Source of the DNA: Zobellia galactanivorans
GTDB taxonomy: Bacteria; Bacteroidota; Bacteroidia; Flavobacteriales; Flavobacteriaceae
Assembly (NCBI RefSeq): GCF_000973105.1
Contig: NC_015844.1
Span: 3,902,501 to 3,966,500, forward strand
Direction: 5' to 3'
DNA length: 64,000 nucleotides
The notes below the pieces were generated by a model, which was not told the DNA's origin, searched no databases, and saw nothing but the letters and a program-made list of their open reading frames with translations. The position numbers and the translations under genes are program-made. Of this stretch, positions 41,267-51,005 are shown piece after piece (the first letter of the stretch is position 1; every line of letters starts with the position of its first letter).

Positions 41267-43168
41267 TTACCACCCCGGGTTTTGTACTAGTGCGGGGTTA
41301 AGTTCTATTTGATCCGTTGGTATGGGATCCACATAATTCTTTAAGGTCCAGTTTCGGTTACCGGAAGGATCAAGGATCAAAGCTCCCGGTTTTGTGGTGG
41401 CTATACCTGAATAGGTAGATACACTCTGTTCCGATTGGGTCAACCCGTAAGGAAATGCCCCGGCTACGTAAATAGGGTTTCCTGGATCTTTAGGGTTTAA
41501 GGCCGTTTCGTATTCGGTACCTTCGATATAGGTAAGGCATACGTTTTTGTTAAGGGTTTCTATGGCAACATTCCAGCGCTTAAGGTCGTCAAAGCGGAAG
41601 TTTTCCCCATTTAATTCTATGGCGCGTTCACGGCGTATCTCGCCCAACATGTTCAGGTCAGGGAAAGGGGCGATCAAGGCATTGGTCAATGGGGCCACAC
41701 CGGAGCGCTCCCTAATTTTGTTGATCGAGATGTCTAGATCTCCGTCAGAGATGGTACCACCGTTGATTTCACAGGTTGCTTCGGCGTAGATGAGCATCAC
41801 TTCCGCCAAACGAATTTGTGGGTAGTTGTACGACTCTTCCTTGGTTTCCCGCAATCTGTACTCCGTGGTAAATTTTCTTCCTTGGTAGCCTACGTTTCTG
41901 GCACCACCGGGAGAGGTCAGTTGAGGTACGTACCTGTAGTCGTAATTAATACCGCTATCTTCAAAGGCAACACCGTATTGGGCCCCTCCGCCATTGGTAT
42001 TGGAACCCCATCCCCAGTACTGCTTCAAGGGTTCGTTTACGAAACTCTTTAAACGGTAGTCCCTATTCTCGAATTCGGAGGCCATATCGTCGTATCCTTC
42101 AAAAACATCGGAGTGCTGTACGGGTAGGCCATCGGTACAAAGGTACATGTCCATCAATTTTCTACTCGGACTGACGGGCTTGGCATGGGTCAGGTTCTGA
42201 TTGATCTTTCTTAGGGTGAAATCATATACCGTTTGAAAGATGAACTCCTTATTATCGGCTTTTGAAAGTCCGGCCGGGTTCGAGCCCCCATCTTCTAAGT
42301 TGAACAAATAGAAGAGGTGTTCTTCCCCAATGGCATCGCGTTGGTCCCATAATTCATAGGCACCGCTATCCATAACTTCCTTGGCGGCTTGCTTGGCTCC
42401 GTTGAACATCTCCGCTATAGAGGGGTAATCGGCGGGTTTGTTTGATCCGGCCCCTTCACTGGTTCCGTCGCCATCGGTGGCTGCACCCACGTATTTTTCC
42501 CAGGTAGCTTCGTAAAGAAGAACACGGGCCTTAAAAGATTTGGCGGCTTCTAGGGTAAGTTTCCCTTGCTTGTCATCTGCCAAGTCATTTTGGGAAGGCA
42601 GGTCGCCTATGGCCTGGTCAAGATCTTTCAAGATTTGGCCTACCACTTCATAACGACTGTTTCTAGGGCCGTAAAACTTTGAAATGCTCTCTTCTGAATC
42701 TAGGTTGAACGCTTCGGTCGCCAAGGGCACACCTCCAAAGCGTTTTAGTAATAGAAAGTGGTGCCAGGCCCTAAAGAAATAGGCCGTAGCCACAGATTCG
42801 GCTATTTCCGAAAACTCTCCAGGATAATCCGCCGCCTTCTCTATGAGTTGATTGGGGGGGCGCAGGTAGGAATAATTGTCTTCCCAAATATCATCGCTTG
42901 TCGGGGTAATGGAATTTCCTTGGCCGTATAGCGGGTCGCCCGAAATGTTTCCCGAAAGGTCGGAAGATTCATCCCCGTAGTCAAAGCCCAACCGGGTGTA
43001 GAACAGGTTGGCGGCACTGGTAAATTGCTCGGGGGTCTCAAAATAGACCGCTTCACTTAACGAATCTTGGGGGAGCTGTTCCAAATAATCTTCACATCCT
43101 CCTAAAAACACTGCCGAGAGCAGTAGCATCAGGTATGATATTCTTGAATTTAATCTAATATTTTTCAT
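41267..43168 (-). CDS. susD: SusD-like outer-membrane glycan-binding lipoprotein
   Basis: A 633-residue lipoprotein with leader SYLMLLLSAVFLGGC (lipobox GGC) followed by EDYLEQLPQDSLSEAVYFET, the usual SusD N-terminus. Helical TPR-like pairs (AYFFRAWHHFLLLKRFGGVP, KSFKARVLLYEATWEKYVG) and the C-terminal RagB/SusD region (YPQIRLAEVMLIYAEA, MLGEIRRERAIELNGENFRF, DDLKRWNVA) are clear. It caps the SusC barrel and binds glycan at the cell surface. Lies 21 bases downstream of susC, so the pair is one transcript. Slightly long for the family. Confidence 0.95.
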   Translation of the reverse strand: MKNIRLNSRISYLMLLLSAVFLGGCEDYLEQLPQDSLSEAVYFETPEQFTSAANLFYTRLGFDYGDESSDLSGNISGDPLYGQGNSITPTSDDIWEDNYSYLRPPNQLIEKAADYPGEFSEIAESVATAYFFRAWHHFLLLKRFGGVPLATEAFNLDSEESISKFYGPRNSRYEVVGQILKDLDQAIGDLPSQNDLADDKQGKLTLEAAKSFKARVLLYEATWEKYVGAATDGDGTSEGAGSNKPADYPSIAEMFNGAKQAAKEVMDSGAYELWDQRDAIGEEHLFYLFNLEDGGSNPAGLSKADNKEFIFQTVYDFTLRKINQNLTHAKPVSPSRKLMDMYLCTDGLPVQHSDVFEGYDDMASEFENRDYRLKSFVNEPLKQYWGWGSNTNGGGAQYGVAFEDSGINYDYRYVPQLTSPGGARNVGYQGRKFTTEYRLRETKEESYNYPQIRLAEVMLIYAEATCEINGGTISDGDLDISINKIRERSGVAPLTNALIAPFPDLNMLGEIRRERAIELNGENFRFDDLKRWNVAIETLNKNVCLTYIEGTEYETALNPKDPGNPIYVAGAFPYGLTQSEQSVSTYSGIATTKPGALILDPSGNRNWTLKNYVDPIPTDQIELNPALVQNPGW

Positions 43169-43189
43169 CTTATTGATCTTTAATGGTTG

Positions 43190-46100
43190 TTAGAATGTTA
43201 CTTCAAGTCCTAATAATACCGTAGAGGTATAGGGTACGGTGTTTCCTTGGTTGGCACTGCTGCCCATTTCAGGATCCATACCATCCTTAACGTTCGAAAT
43301 GACAAAGAGGTCGTTTCCGGTAACCGATAGTCTCACTCTTTCAAGTCCTGATTTGGCCAATACATCTTGAGGAAGGGAGTAGCCCAAGGTCAACACCTTG
43401 GCGCGTAAATACGAAGCTTTGATAACGTTGATGTCGTTAATGTGACCGTAGTTCCAGTTTTTCCTTTGACCATTGTAAAAGCTTGCAGGATTCTCCGCAT
43501 TGGGGTTGTCTTCTGTCCAAGTAGTACCCAAGAAGGCCGAGTTTTGGTTGGTCCACCAGCTTCTAAAGGGGTAGGCCAAGGCACCTTCGCGAACGATGTT
43601 CTGCTTTCCGACGCCTTGAAAGAAGGCACTGAAATCGAAACCTTTGTATTCTAACCCAAGGTTGATACCATAACTCTTATGGGGATTTGCATCACCAAAG
43701 TAAACGAGGTCGTCTTCATTGATCACCCCATCTTCGTTCACATCAATACGGTTTACCGTACCGGGCACCAGACGGTCGGCACTTCTATAGTTGGGCAGAA
43801 CCGTACCGGGTTTCATTTCCAACTGATTTGCAGGATCTACAAAGCCATATTGGTTGTAGTAGTTTAAAACCTGTTCTTCTGTCTGTAAATAACCATCGGT
43901 CTTATACGTGTAGATTGCATTAAGGGGTTTTCCTTCAATGATATTGGCATCTGATCCACTCGATTTGTTTACACCTAATTTGATGGCTGTAGCACCTTCC
44001 ATACGGGTTACCTCACTTTCACTGTCCCAGGCCATTACGCCAATGTTGTACTTGAGTTCCCCGATTTGGTCTCTCCAGTTCAAGGCAATCTCCCAACCAT
44101 TGGTCTTAAAATCACCACTATTGGTCTTTGGTGCCGATGCCCCAAGAATTTGAGGGTAGGTGATAGGGATAAGCATATCGTTGTTCTTTCTTGTGAAGTA
44201 TTCGGCATTACCGCTCAAGCGACTGTTCAGTATCGAAAAATCGATACCGAAGTTGGTCGTGGCCACGCGTTCCCAGGTTCTTTCCGTTGAGGTAAGCGAG
44301 GCAATTCTAGCGGTATTGGCCAAAGCGGGGCTAGCACCGAAAATTGTGGTTCCAACGGTGATGTTCGAAATGTAGTCATATGCACCGATACCGGTTACCG
44401 AACCCGTTTCACCATAAGAAGCTCTCAGTTTTAAGTTGTTGAAAAAACCATCTTTCATAAATGCCATTTCAGATAAACGTATACCTGCCGAGGCACTGTA
44501 GAAATTTTTCCATCTATAATCGGGGTGTAGTCGCGAAGAACCATCCCTACGTCCCAAGACTTCTAAAAGGTAAATGCCATTATAGTCGTAGTTTAATTTA
44601 CTGATATACGATACAAGTCCCACGGCATTACTTCCCGAGTTAAAGGTATTTCCGTTGGCATCTTTTGGCGATCCCCCGTTCACTTGGGTGGTAACATCAC
44701 CGGTATTGATATCGTCTAGCTCATCGGAAGCCATATTGCTTCGTGACTGAAAGTACTTATAGCTTTGCTCTTCCTCTGCTGTCAAGCCCAAAAGGAAACC
44801 AATGTTGTGTTTCCCGAAAGATTTGTTGTAATTGGCCTGTATGACATGGTTTTGAAACATGATTTCCGTTTCGTAGATCTTGACCCCTGAAGTCAATAGG
44901 GTAGTAGGGGTGTAGCTGATATTGCCTTCCCAGTCGTACATGGTTACAGAGGTGGTCCTTTCGGTTTTTCTACCGTTTCTAGAACTGAAATTACCGTTGT
45001 ATTTAAGTGATAATCCGTTTACATACTTATCTAGGTTTAAGGTAACCACACCGCCTAAGCGGAAAATTTCCTCTTTGTTTCTGATACGTCCACCTTCGTC
45101 AAGTTTGGCCAATAGGTTGTTGGCACCAAAGATATCGTAGTATTGTCCTTGGGGGTTGTACAAAGGGAAAAGGTACATATCTTGAACCCCGTGTCCCACA
45201 CCTTGGGTGGGTTCGTCTACCAATCTATTGTCATATGACACGGTAAGTTCGGTCTTTACCATATCGCTCATCTGATAGGTAAGGTTGGTTCTGAAGTTGT
45301 ATTTTTTGGCTCCATCATATACAAAGGAAATGGGCGAACGCTCGTTGGCATAACCGATGGAACTTCTATAGGTCGCATTTTCACTACCCCCGGAAACCGA
45401 AAGATCATGACGTTGCGATAGGGTAGAGCCGTAAACCGCATCGAACTGGTTCACATCGTCAAACCTATGCTCTTTGGTCAACCAGAAATACGAATCAGGG
45501 GCCATGGGTAGGGTGCCGTCAACAATAGAGACCAATTCGTCCCTTGTGAAAAAGCGATAGTTGGGGGCCGCCTGTTGTGTGATACCATCGGTATCTACGT
45601 AGCTGATTCCGTCATTGTCACCTGCCCGTAACCATAGTTGGGCCCATTCTTGTAGGTTGGCCGTAGGAAAATCGTGGGGAATGTTCATTTGGGTCTCCCC
45701 TTTGTAATTCACTTTCATTTTACCTTGTTTCCCTTTTTTTGTGGTAACCAAAATAACCCCACCTGCAGCTTTGGTACCATAAATAGCGGCAGCACCATCC
45801 TTTAATACGGAATACGATTCTATATCGTTGGCATTTAAGGTGGCAAGTTGCCATTCGGGTATTTCTAGACCATCTAACAAAATGAGGGGCCCAATGTTGT
45901 TTACCGAAATATCACCCCGTATCTTAATGTTGGTGCCTTCGTTACCTGGTCGTGAAGAGGTACGGGTAACGACAACCCCCGGTACTTCACCTTGCAATGC
46001 CAAGGCCGCGTTGGAGGTTCCTTTACCTTTCATGATATCGTCACCTTTTACTTGGGTAACCGAACCGGTAAGCGTCGCTTTTTTCTGCGTACCGAAACCT

Positions 46101-46504
46101 ACGACCACGACTTCCTCAAGGGCACTGACATCCATGTCGAGTGCGACATTGATCGTGGTGTTATTCCCTACCGTTACTTCTTGTTTTGCGAACCCGATAG
46201 AAGAGAATACGAGTACGCTGTTGGAAGAAGCGACCTTTATAGAGAAGTTTCCATCAAAATCGGTCGTTGTTCCTGTGGTCGTTCCTTTTATAATAACGTT
46301 TGCCCCAGGAATCGGCATACCGTCTTCAGAGGCGGTTACCGTACCTGTAACGGTCAGGTCTTGAACAGCCGTGATGTCAAGAGGGCTAATACTGCTTGTC
46401 GCAGCATATAAATGCGTAAATGTACCGCTTATCAGAAACCCTAAGATTCCTAATAGACCGGCAACATACTTAAGGTTGGCTCGAAATTTTTTCAAAGTGG
46501 TCAT
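43190..46504 (-). CDS. susC: SusC-like TonB-dependent glycan importer
   Basis: A 1104-residue outer-membrane protein. N-terminal leader (LLGILGFLISGTFTHLYA), carboxypeptidase-D regulatory-like domain (VTGTVTASEDGMPIPGANVI), TonB box ALEEVVVVGFGTQKKATLTG, plug with the SusC signature NIGPLILLDGLEIPE and SYSVLKDGAAAIYGTKAAGG, and a C-terminal barrel ending VLLGLEVTF. It imports oligosaccharides through the outer membrane with its partner SusD. First gene of the minus-strand pair; a long divergent intergenic region separates it from the plus-strand enzyme genes. Confidence 0.95.
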   Translation of the reverse strand: MTTLKKFRANLKYVAGLLGILGFLISGTFTHLYAATSSISPLDITAVQDLTVTGTVTASEDGMPIPGANVIIKGTTTGTTTDFDGNFSIKVASSNSVLVFSSIGFAKQEVTVGNNTTINVALDMDVSALEEVVVVGFGTQKKATLTGSVTQVKGDDIMKGKGTSNAALALQGEVPGVVVTRTSSRPGNEGTNIKIRGDISVNNIGPLILLDGLEIPEWQLATLNANDIESYSVLKDGAAAIYGTKAAGGVILVTTKKGKQGKMKVNYKGETQMNIPHDFPTANLQEWAQLWLRAGDNDGISYVDTDGITQQAAPNYRFFTRDELVSIVDGTLPMAPDSYFWLTKEHRFDDVNQFDAVYGSTLSQRHDLSVSGGSENATYRSSIGYANERSPISFVYDGAKKYNFRTNLTYQMSDMVKTELTVSYDNRLVDEPTQGVGHGVQDMYLFPLYNPQGQYYDIFGANNLLAKLDEGGRIRNKEEIFRLGGVVTLNLDKYVNGLSLKYNGNFSSRNGRKTERTTSVTMYDWEGNISYTPTTLLTSGVKIYETEIMFQNHVIQANYNKSFGKHNIGFLLGLTAEEEQSYKYFQSRSNMASDELDDINTGDVTTQVNGGSPKDANGNTFNSGSNAVGLVSYISKLNYDYNGIYLLEVLGRRDGSSRLHPDYRWKNFYSASAGIRLSEMAFMKDGFFNNLKLRASYGETGSVTGIGAYDYISNITVGTTIFGASPALANTARIASLTSTERTWERVATTNFGIDFSILNSRLSGNAEYFTRKNNDMLIPITYPQILGASAPKTNSGDFKTNGWEIALNWRDQIGELKYNIGVMAWDSESEVTRMEGATAIKLGVNKSSGSDANIIEGKPLNAIYTYKTDGYLQTEEQVLNYYNQYGFVDPANQLEMKPGTVLPNYRSADRLVPGTVNRIDVNEDGVINEDDLVYFGDANPHKSYGINLGLEYKGFDFSAFFQGVGKQNIVREGALAYPFRSWWTNQNSAFLGTTWTEDNPNAENPASFYNGQRKNWNYGHINDINVIKASYLRAKVLTLGYSLPQDVLAKSGLERVRLSVTGNDLFVISNVKDGMDPEMGSSANQGNTVPYTSTVLLGLEVTF

Positions 46505-46620
46505 AAAAGTGTTATTTAATAGTTTTTGTTGAATTAGTTTTTTGAATTCATATCGTTGAACATGTATCCATAAAAATTGTTAAGCCAATGTTAAAAATAA
46601 TTGAAGGTAGGGGCGATAAA

Positions 46621-46640
46621 TTATCATTCATAGATGATAA
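46621..46640. promoter_or_regulatory. Dyad upstream of susC, candidate operator
   Basis: TTATCAT-tcatag-ATGATAA, a perfect 7-bp inverted repeat, about 117 bases before the susC start. It could bind a regulator such as the HTCS output domain; no other support. The surrounding 46505-47259 interval holds no gene I can support. Confidence 0.3.
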
Positions 46641-46967
46641 ACTATTGTTCATTATCAGTTATACAGGCCTAAAATTGTGGTATTCGTAAAAAAAGAGACC
46701 TGAAAAAACGAAAATATAAGGCTTGGGTACAGAGGGGATTTTAAGGATGTTCCTTGGCCAAAACCCATAGGTCTTTCTGTGGAAAAAATAAATGATTCAC
46801 TAAGGGAATGTCATAAGGTGAATGAGACAGGGCGTTTTGAAGTACCATAAACAGGGCATTAAGGGAAAATGAAGGCCTTTGTTGGGGTAGGAAGGAAGCA
46901 AATCGCGAGTCCCATAACATTGAATTTCCCGCAAAAAAGGACCCCTATTTTAAGGGGCGATAACCGT

Positions 46968-47078
46968 CTATTTTTTATAGGGCACTACATCTTCTGCAAA
47001 AGGAAAGAAAAATCCTTCCGAACGGACGAAGAGGGGGCGTACCCGCCCTTGGCGGGGGCAAAAGGCTATTTTTTATAG
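46968..47078. repeat. Two direct copies of CTATTTTTTATAG in the susC/GH88 intergenic region
   Basis: CTATTTTTTATAG occurs at 46968-46980 and again at 47066-47078, 98 bases apart. Between them are GC-rich patches (GGCGTACCCGCCCTTGGCGG) that can fold. May be control sites of the plus-strand enzyme operon or leftover repeats. Confidence 0.3.
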
Positions 47079-47259
47079 CTTATGAATCATAATTTATGAG
47101 TCTTTATCTGCATTCTAGGTAAAATTGTATGGAACAAAAAACCACGTTAAGACACGGCCATAGCGCACCGTATTTTGTGGGTCGCAGAACCGGTTTTTTG
47201 TTTTGAATTAATCAAACAATTTTAATGATATCCTATTAAGGTATCGAAAAACACTTCAG

Positions 47260-48459
47260 ATGAGAGTCAGGCTACAGCTAATTTTATTCGCTTCGTTTTT
47301 AATGTTTTCATGTGCTTCACAAAAGAAAGAAACGGTTCAATTTTCTCCGGAAAAAATACTTGATGAAAATGTCAAGAAAATCAAGGACGTACAGAAAACG
47401 GTAAAGAGTGTCGATCAATTTCCCAGAAATATTCATAAAGGACAGACCCAATGGGAGACGGTAGGGCCCCGTGATTGGTGTAGCGGATTTTGGCCGGGGG
47501 TTTTATGGTATGCCTATGAACATTCCCAAGATTCTGGTTTAAAGACCAGCGCCATGAAATCTACGGAGGCCCTAAGGCAAATAGCCTATAGCCCCGCAGA
47601 AAACCACGATATCGGGTTTATGTTGTACTGTAGCTACGGCAACGGCTATCGGTTGACCGGGAACGAAGACTACAAAGAAGTGTTATTGGCCGCAGCAGAT
47701 ACCTTGGCTACGCTGTATAATCCAAATGTAGGTAGTATTTTGTCTTGGCCTATAAAGAAAGATGAATATAAGCACAATACCATTGTAGATAATATGATGA
47801 ATTTGGAGCTGCTTTTTTGGGCGGCGAAGAATGGTGGTAGCCAACATTTGTATAATCTTTCCGAAAGTCATGCAAAGGTTACCATGGATAATTTGGTAAG
47901 AGATGACGCTTCTATGTTTCATTTGGGTTCTTTTGACGATGAAACGGGTGAGTTTTTAAAGGGAATGACCCACCAAGGCTATGCCGACGATTCGATGTGG
48001 GCCAGGGGGCAGACCTGGGGCATATATGGTTTCGCCATAGCCTATAGGGAAACGGGTAATAAGGACTTTTTAAATACCGCTATTCGACTCACGGATCACT
48101 TTTTGGAACGCTTGCCCGAAGATGGTATCCCGTACTGGGATTTTGACGACCCCAAGATCCCGAATGCACCCAAGGATGCATCTGCCGCGGCAATTGCAGC
48201 ATGCGGCATGCTTGAACTTTCTGAATTGGTAGAAGAAAAGGACCAAAAGAAAAAATATATACAGGCCGCTAAAGACCTAATCGAAAAGTTGTCGTCCGAC
48301 ACCTATTTAAGTGGGGATACAAATCAAGCACTTCTACTGCATTCCACAGGTCATCATCCCCGCAATTCAGAAATTGATATGCCCATTGTGTATGCCGATT
48401 ACTATTATATGGAAGCTTTGTTGCGTCTGAAGAAATTGGGGCTTTCTATAAAACAATAA
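47260..48459 (+). CDS. GH88 unsaturated glucuronyl hydrolase
   Basis: A 399-residue lipoprotein (leader LQLILFASFLMFSC). It has the (alpha/alpha)6 pattern of GH88: WETVGPRDWCSGFWPGVLWY, AENHDIGFMLYCSYGNGYRL with candidate catalytic D117, HNTIVDNMMNLELLFWAA with candidate D177, and HQGYADDSMWARGQTWGIYG. These enzymes remove the 4,5-unsaturated uronic acid that lyases leave on oligosaccharides, by hydration of the double bond. It fits the two heparinase II/III-type lyases in the same locus. First gene of a plus-strand run transcribed away from susC. Confidence 0.9.
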   Translation: MRVRLQLILFASFLMFSCASQKKETVQFSPEKILDENVKKIKDVQKTVKSVDQFPRNIHKGQTQWETVGPRDWCSGFWPGVLWYAYEHSQDSGLKTSAMKSTEALRQIAYSPAENHDIGFMLYCSYGNGYRLTGNEDYKEVLLAAADTLATLYNPNVGSILSWPIKKDEYKHNTIVDNMMNLELLFWAAKNGGSQHLYNLSESHAKVTMDNLVRDDASMFHLGSFDDETGEFLKGMTHQGYADDSMWARGQTWGIYGFAIAYRETGNKDFLNTAIRLTDHFLERLPEDGIPYWDFDDPKIPNAPKDASAAAIAACGMLELSELVEEKDQKKKYIQAAKDLIEKLSSDTYLSGDTNQALLLHSTGHHPRNSEIDMPIVYADYYYMEALLRLKKLGLSIKQ

Positions 48460-48569
48460 AAACCTCTCGAAGGGCCACGCTATTGGCGATTTTTACGAAC
48501 CATCGATATAAGGTACTTTTTCTACCTTATATTGGAGAACCGAATAGTTTTAATAAAAGCATAGAAAAG

Positions 48570-49433
48570 ATGAAGGGAAAGGTTTTAATAGTTTTAGCGT
48601 TGTTTTTTGCATTGGAGTTCCATGCCCAAAAAGAAAATAGTGCAGGGTTTGTTCCTCCTAAGGAGATGGTTTATAAAATTGTGGATGGCGACACGCTAAA
48701 GATGCAATTTCTATATCCCGAAAAGATCAAGCAAAAAAAAGCATACCCTGCGATAGTATTCTTTTTTGGAGGGGGATGGAATGGCGGTACCATTACACAA
48801 TTTGAAGACCAGGCCAAATACTTTGCCTCTAGGGGTATGATCGGGGTTTTGGTCGATTATCGCGTAAAATCAAGGCACGGAACCACACCCTTTGAAGCGG
48901 TCAGCGATGCAAAATCGGCTATGAGGTTCGTAAGGGCCAATGCTCATAAATTCCATATAGACCCGAATAAAATAGTCGCCTCCGGAGGTTCTGCCGGTGG
49001 GCATTTGGCGGCCGCCACGGCAACCCTTGACAGATTGGACGAAGCTACCGACGACCTTTCCATAAGCGCAAAACCCAATGCCTTGGTGCTTTACAATCCC
49101 GTGATCGATAATGGTCCGGAGGGATTTGAGTACAAACGAATGGGAGGGCGGCACATGGAAATCTCCCCAATGCACAATATTAAAGGGGGAACCCCTCCTA
49201 CGATTATTTTTTTAGGAACAAAGGATGCCCTGATACCGGTAGCTACCATAGAAAAATATAAGACGAAAATGGAGGCGGTAGGAAGCCGCTGCGATATCTT
49301 TTTGTACAAAGACCAAACCCATGGATTTTTTAATAAGCCCAGAAGTAATGGCGAATTTTATGTCAAAACGACCCGTGAGGCCGATATATTTTTGAAATCC
49401 ATTGGCTACCTAAAAGGAAAACCGAAAATTTAA
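48570..49433 (+). CDS. Alpha/beta-hydrolase esterase (BD-FAE-like)
   Basis: From the ATG at 48570 the protein is 287 residues with signal peptide MKGKVLIVLALFFALEFHAQ; an upstream ATG at 48483 would place 29 residues before the signal and is unlikely. The fold is shown by AIVFFFGGGWNGGTITQFED (oxyanion region), the nucleophile elbow VASGGSAGGHLAAATA, acid FLGTKDALIPV and the catalytic His in DQTHGFFNKP. Related secreted enzymes remove acetyl or feruloyl groups from polysaccharides. The context predicts deacetylation of the locus substrate. Ends four bases before the next sulfatase gene. Confidence 0.85.
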   Translation: MKGKVLIVLALFFALEFHAQKENSAGFVPPKEMVYKIVDGDTLKMQFLYPEKIKQKKAYPAIVFFFGGGWNGGTITQFEDQAKYFASRGMIGVLVDYRVKSRHGTTPFEAVSDAKSAMRFVRANAHKFHIDPNKIVASGGSAGGHLAAATATLDRLDEATDDLSISAKPNALVLYNPVIDNGPEGFEYKRMGGRHMEISPMHNIKGGTPPTIIFLGTKDALIPVATIEKYKTKMEAVGSRCDIFLYKDQTHGFFNKPRSNGEFYVKTTREADIFLKSIGYLKGKPKI

Positions 49434-49437
49434 TCCC

Positions 49438-50916
49438 ATGGAAGAGAGACGTATTGGCGCTATAAAAATACTTGTTGCACTCTTAGGCTGTGGACTTTTA
49501 ATTTCCTGTAAAACGACCAAAGAAGAAGGTCATGCGAAGAAATTGGAACAGCCGAATATCATTGTACTTTTATGCGATGACCTAGGGTATGGCGACCTCT
49601 CTTCCTACGGCCATCCCTTGATAGAAACCCCTAATTTAGACGCATTGGCGGAGTCAGGTATCAAACTGACCAGCTTTTATTCGACCGCTCCCGTTTGCTC
49701 GCCTTCGAGAATCGGACTTTTAACCGGGAGAAGTCCCAATAGGGCCGGGTTGTACGATTTTATTGTTGGGGGAAATACCCCAAGGGAAGACCTGAAGGAT
49801 GTGGTGCATTTAAGGGCCGAAGAGGAAACTATTCCGGCCTTGCTCAAAGAGGTCGGATACAGTACCTGTTTGGTGGGGAAATGGCACGGTAGCTCACTGT
49901 TTAACTCTGAAAAACAACCACAACCGGACCACTTCGGTTTTGAACATTGGTTCGCGACCCATAACAATGCCTCACCTACACATAAAAACCCTAAGAATTT
50001 TGTACGTAATGGTTCCAAGGTTGGCCCCTTAGAGGGCTATAGTAGCCAACTGATCGTAGACGAGGCCATAGATTGGCTCGATAAAAAGGAGGGTGACAGT
50101 CCATTCTTTCTTGAGGTAGCTTTTCATGAGCCGCATGAGCCCATAGCTTCCCCGGAAACACTGGTCAAGAAATATCTCGCGTTTACGGATATTAAGGAGG
50201 AAGCCGAGTTTTTTGCCAATGTTGAAAATGTAGATATTGCCGTGGGGCGTTTGATGGCCTACTTAAAAGAAAAGGGATTGGATAAAAATACCTTGGTCGT
50301 TTTTACTTCGGATAATGGGCCTGAGACCTTAAATAGGTATCCCAAGGCCAAACGTTCTTTTGGTTCCCCAGGCGATTTAAGGGGAATGAAGTTATGGACC
50401 AACGAAGCGGGTTTTAGGGTGCCTTGTATCATCAACTGGTTAGGAAAGGATACGTATAACGGTACTACGGATGCGGTCATATCGGCCTTGGATTTCTTGC
50501 CTACTTTTTCTGAATTGGCAGGCGCAGGCTTACCTCAAAAGGAATTGGACGGACAATCAATTGCCTCCTTTCTAAAAACGGGTACTATCGAGCGCCAAAA
50601 ACCACTGGTGTGGAGTTTTTACAATGCCCTTAACGAACATGTGGTGGCCATGCGTAAGGGCGATTGGAAAATAATGGCCCGACTCAAAACGGAAGAGGGC
50701 TACCTGCCAAAGATTCTTAATATCCATAGCGGAAATGAAGCCTTGGTAAAAAAGGCGAAGCTCTCAGATTTTGTCTTGTACCATTTAAAGGAAGATATTG
50801 GGGAAAGTCAAGAAGTGTCGAAAAAGCATCCTGAACTTTTCGAACGGATGAAAACGGAACTGGTTCAAGAATACGAAGAGCTGCTGGACGATAGCCATAT
50901 TTGGGCCCGTAATTAA
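49438..50916 (+). CDS. S1-family sulfatase (formylglycine type), lipoprotein
   Basis: A 492-residue sulfatase with lipobox LLGCGLLISC. Metal-binding start IIVLLCDDLGYGDLSSYGHP, the maturation signature PVCSPSRIGLLTGR with C87 converted to formylglycine, VGKWHG, and VVFTSDNGPETLNRYP. The C-terminal domain is short (KMKTELVQEYEELLDDSH). It would remove sulfate from a sulfated glycan and needs an anaerobic- or FGE-type maturase encoded elsewhere. Subfamily cannot be set by eye. It begins four bases after the esterase stop, so the two are co-transcribed. Confidence 0.92.
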   Translation: MEERRIGAIKILVALLGCGLLISCKTTKEEGHAKKLEQPNIIVLLCDDLGYGDLSSYGHPLIETPNLDALAESGIKLTSFYSTAPVCSPSRIGLLTGRSPNRAGLYDFIVGGNTPREDLKDVVHLRAEEETIPALLKEVGYSTCLVGKWHGSSLFNSEKQPQPDHFGFEHWFATHNNASPTHKNPKNFVRNGSKVGPLEGYSSQLIVDEAIDWLDKKEGDSPFFLEVAFHEPHEPIASPETLVKKYLAFTDIKEEAEFFANVENVDIAVGRLMAYLKEKGLDKNTLVVFTSDNGPETLNRYPKAKRSFGSPGDLRGMKLWTNEAGFRVPCIINWLGKDTYNGTTDAVISALDFLPTFSELAGAGLPQKELDGQSIASFLKTGTIERQKPLVWSFYNALNEHVVAMRKGDWKIMARLKTEEGYLPKILNIHSGNEALVKKAKLSDFVLYHLKEDIGESQEVSKKHPELFERMKTELVQEYEELLDDSHIWARN

Positions 50917-51005
50917 GGATACGAAGGCTCTAAATCAATAGAAGGAAAACGGGCGAACGTCCTTATAGGACATATAAAACTAACTGACCAAAAAATAGAG
51001 TAGAT

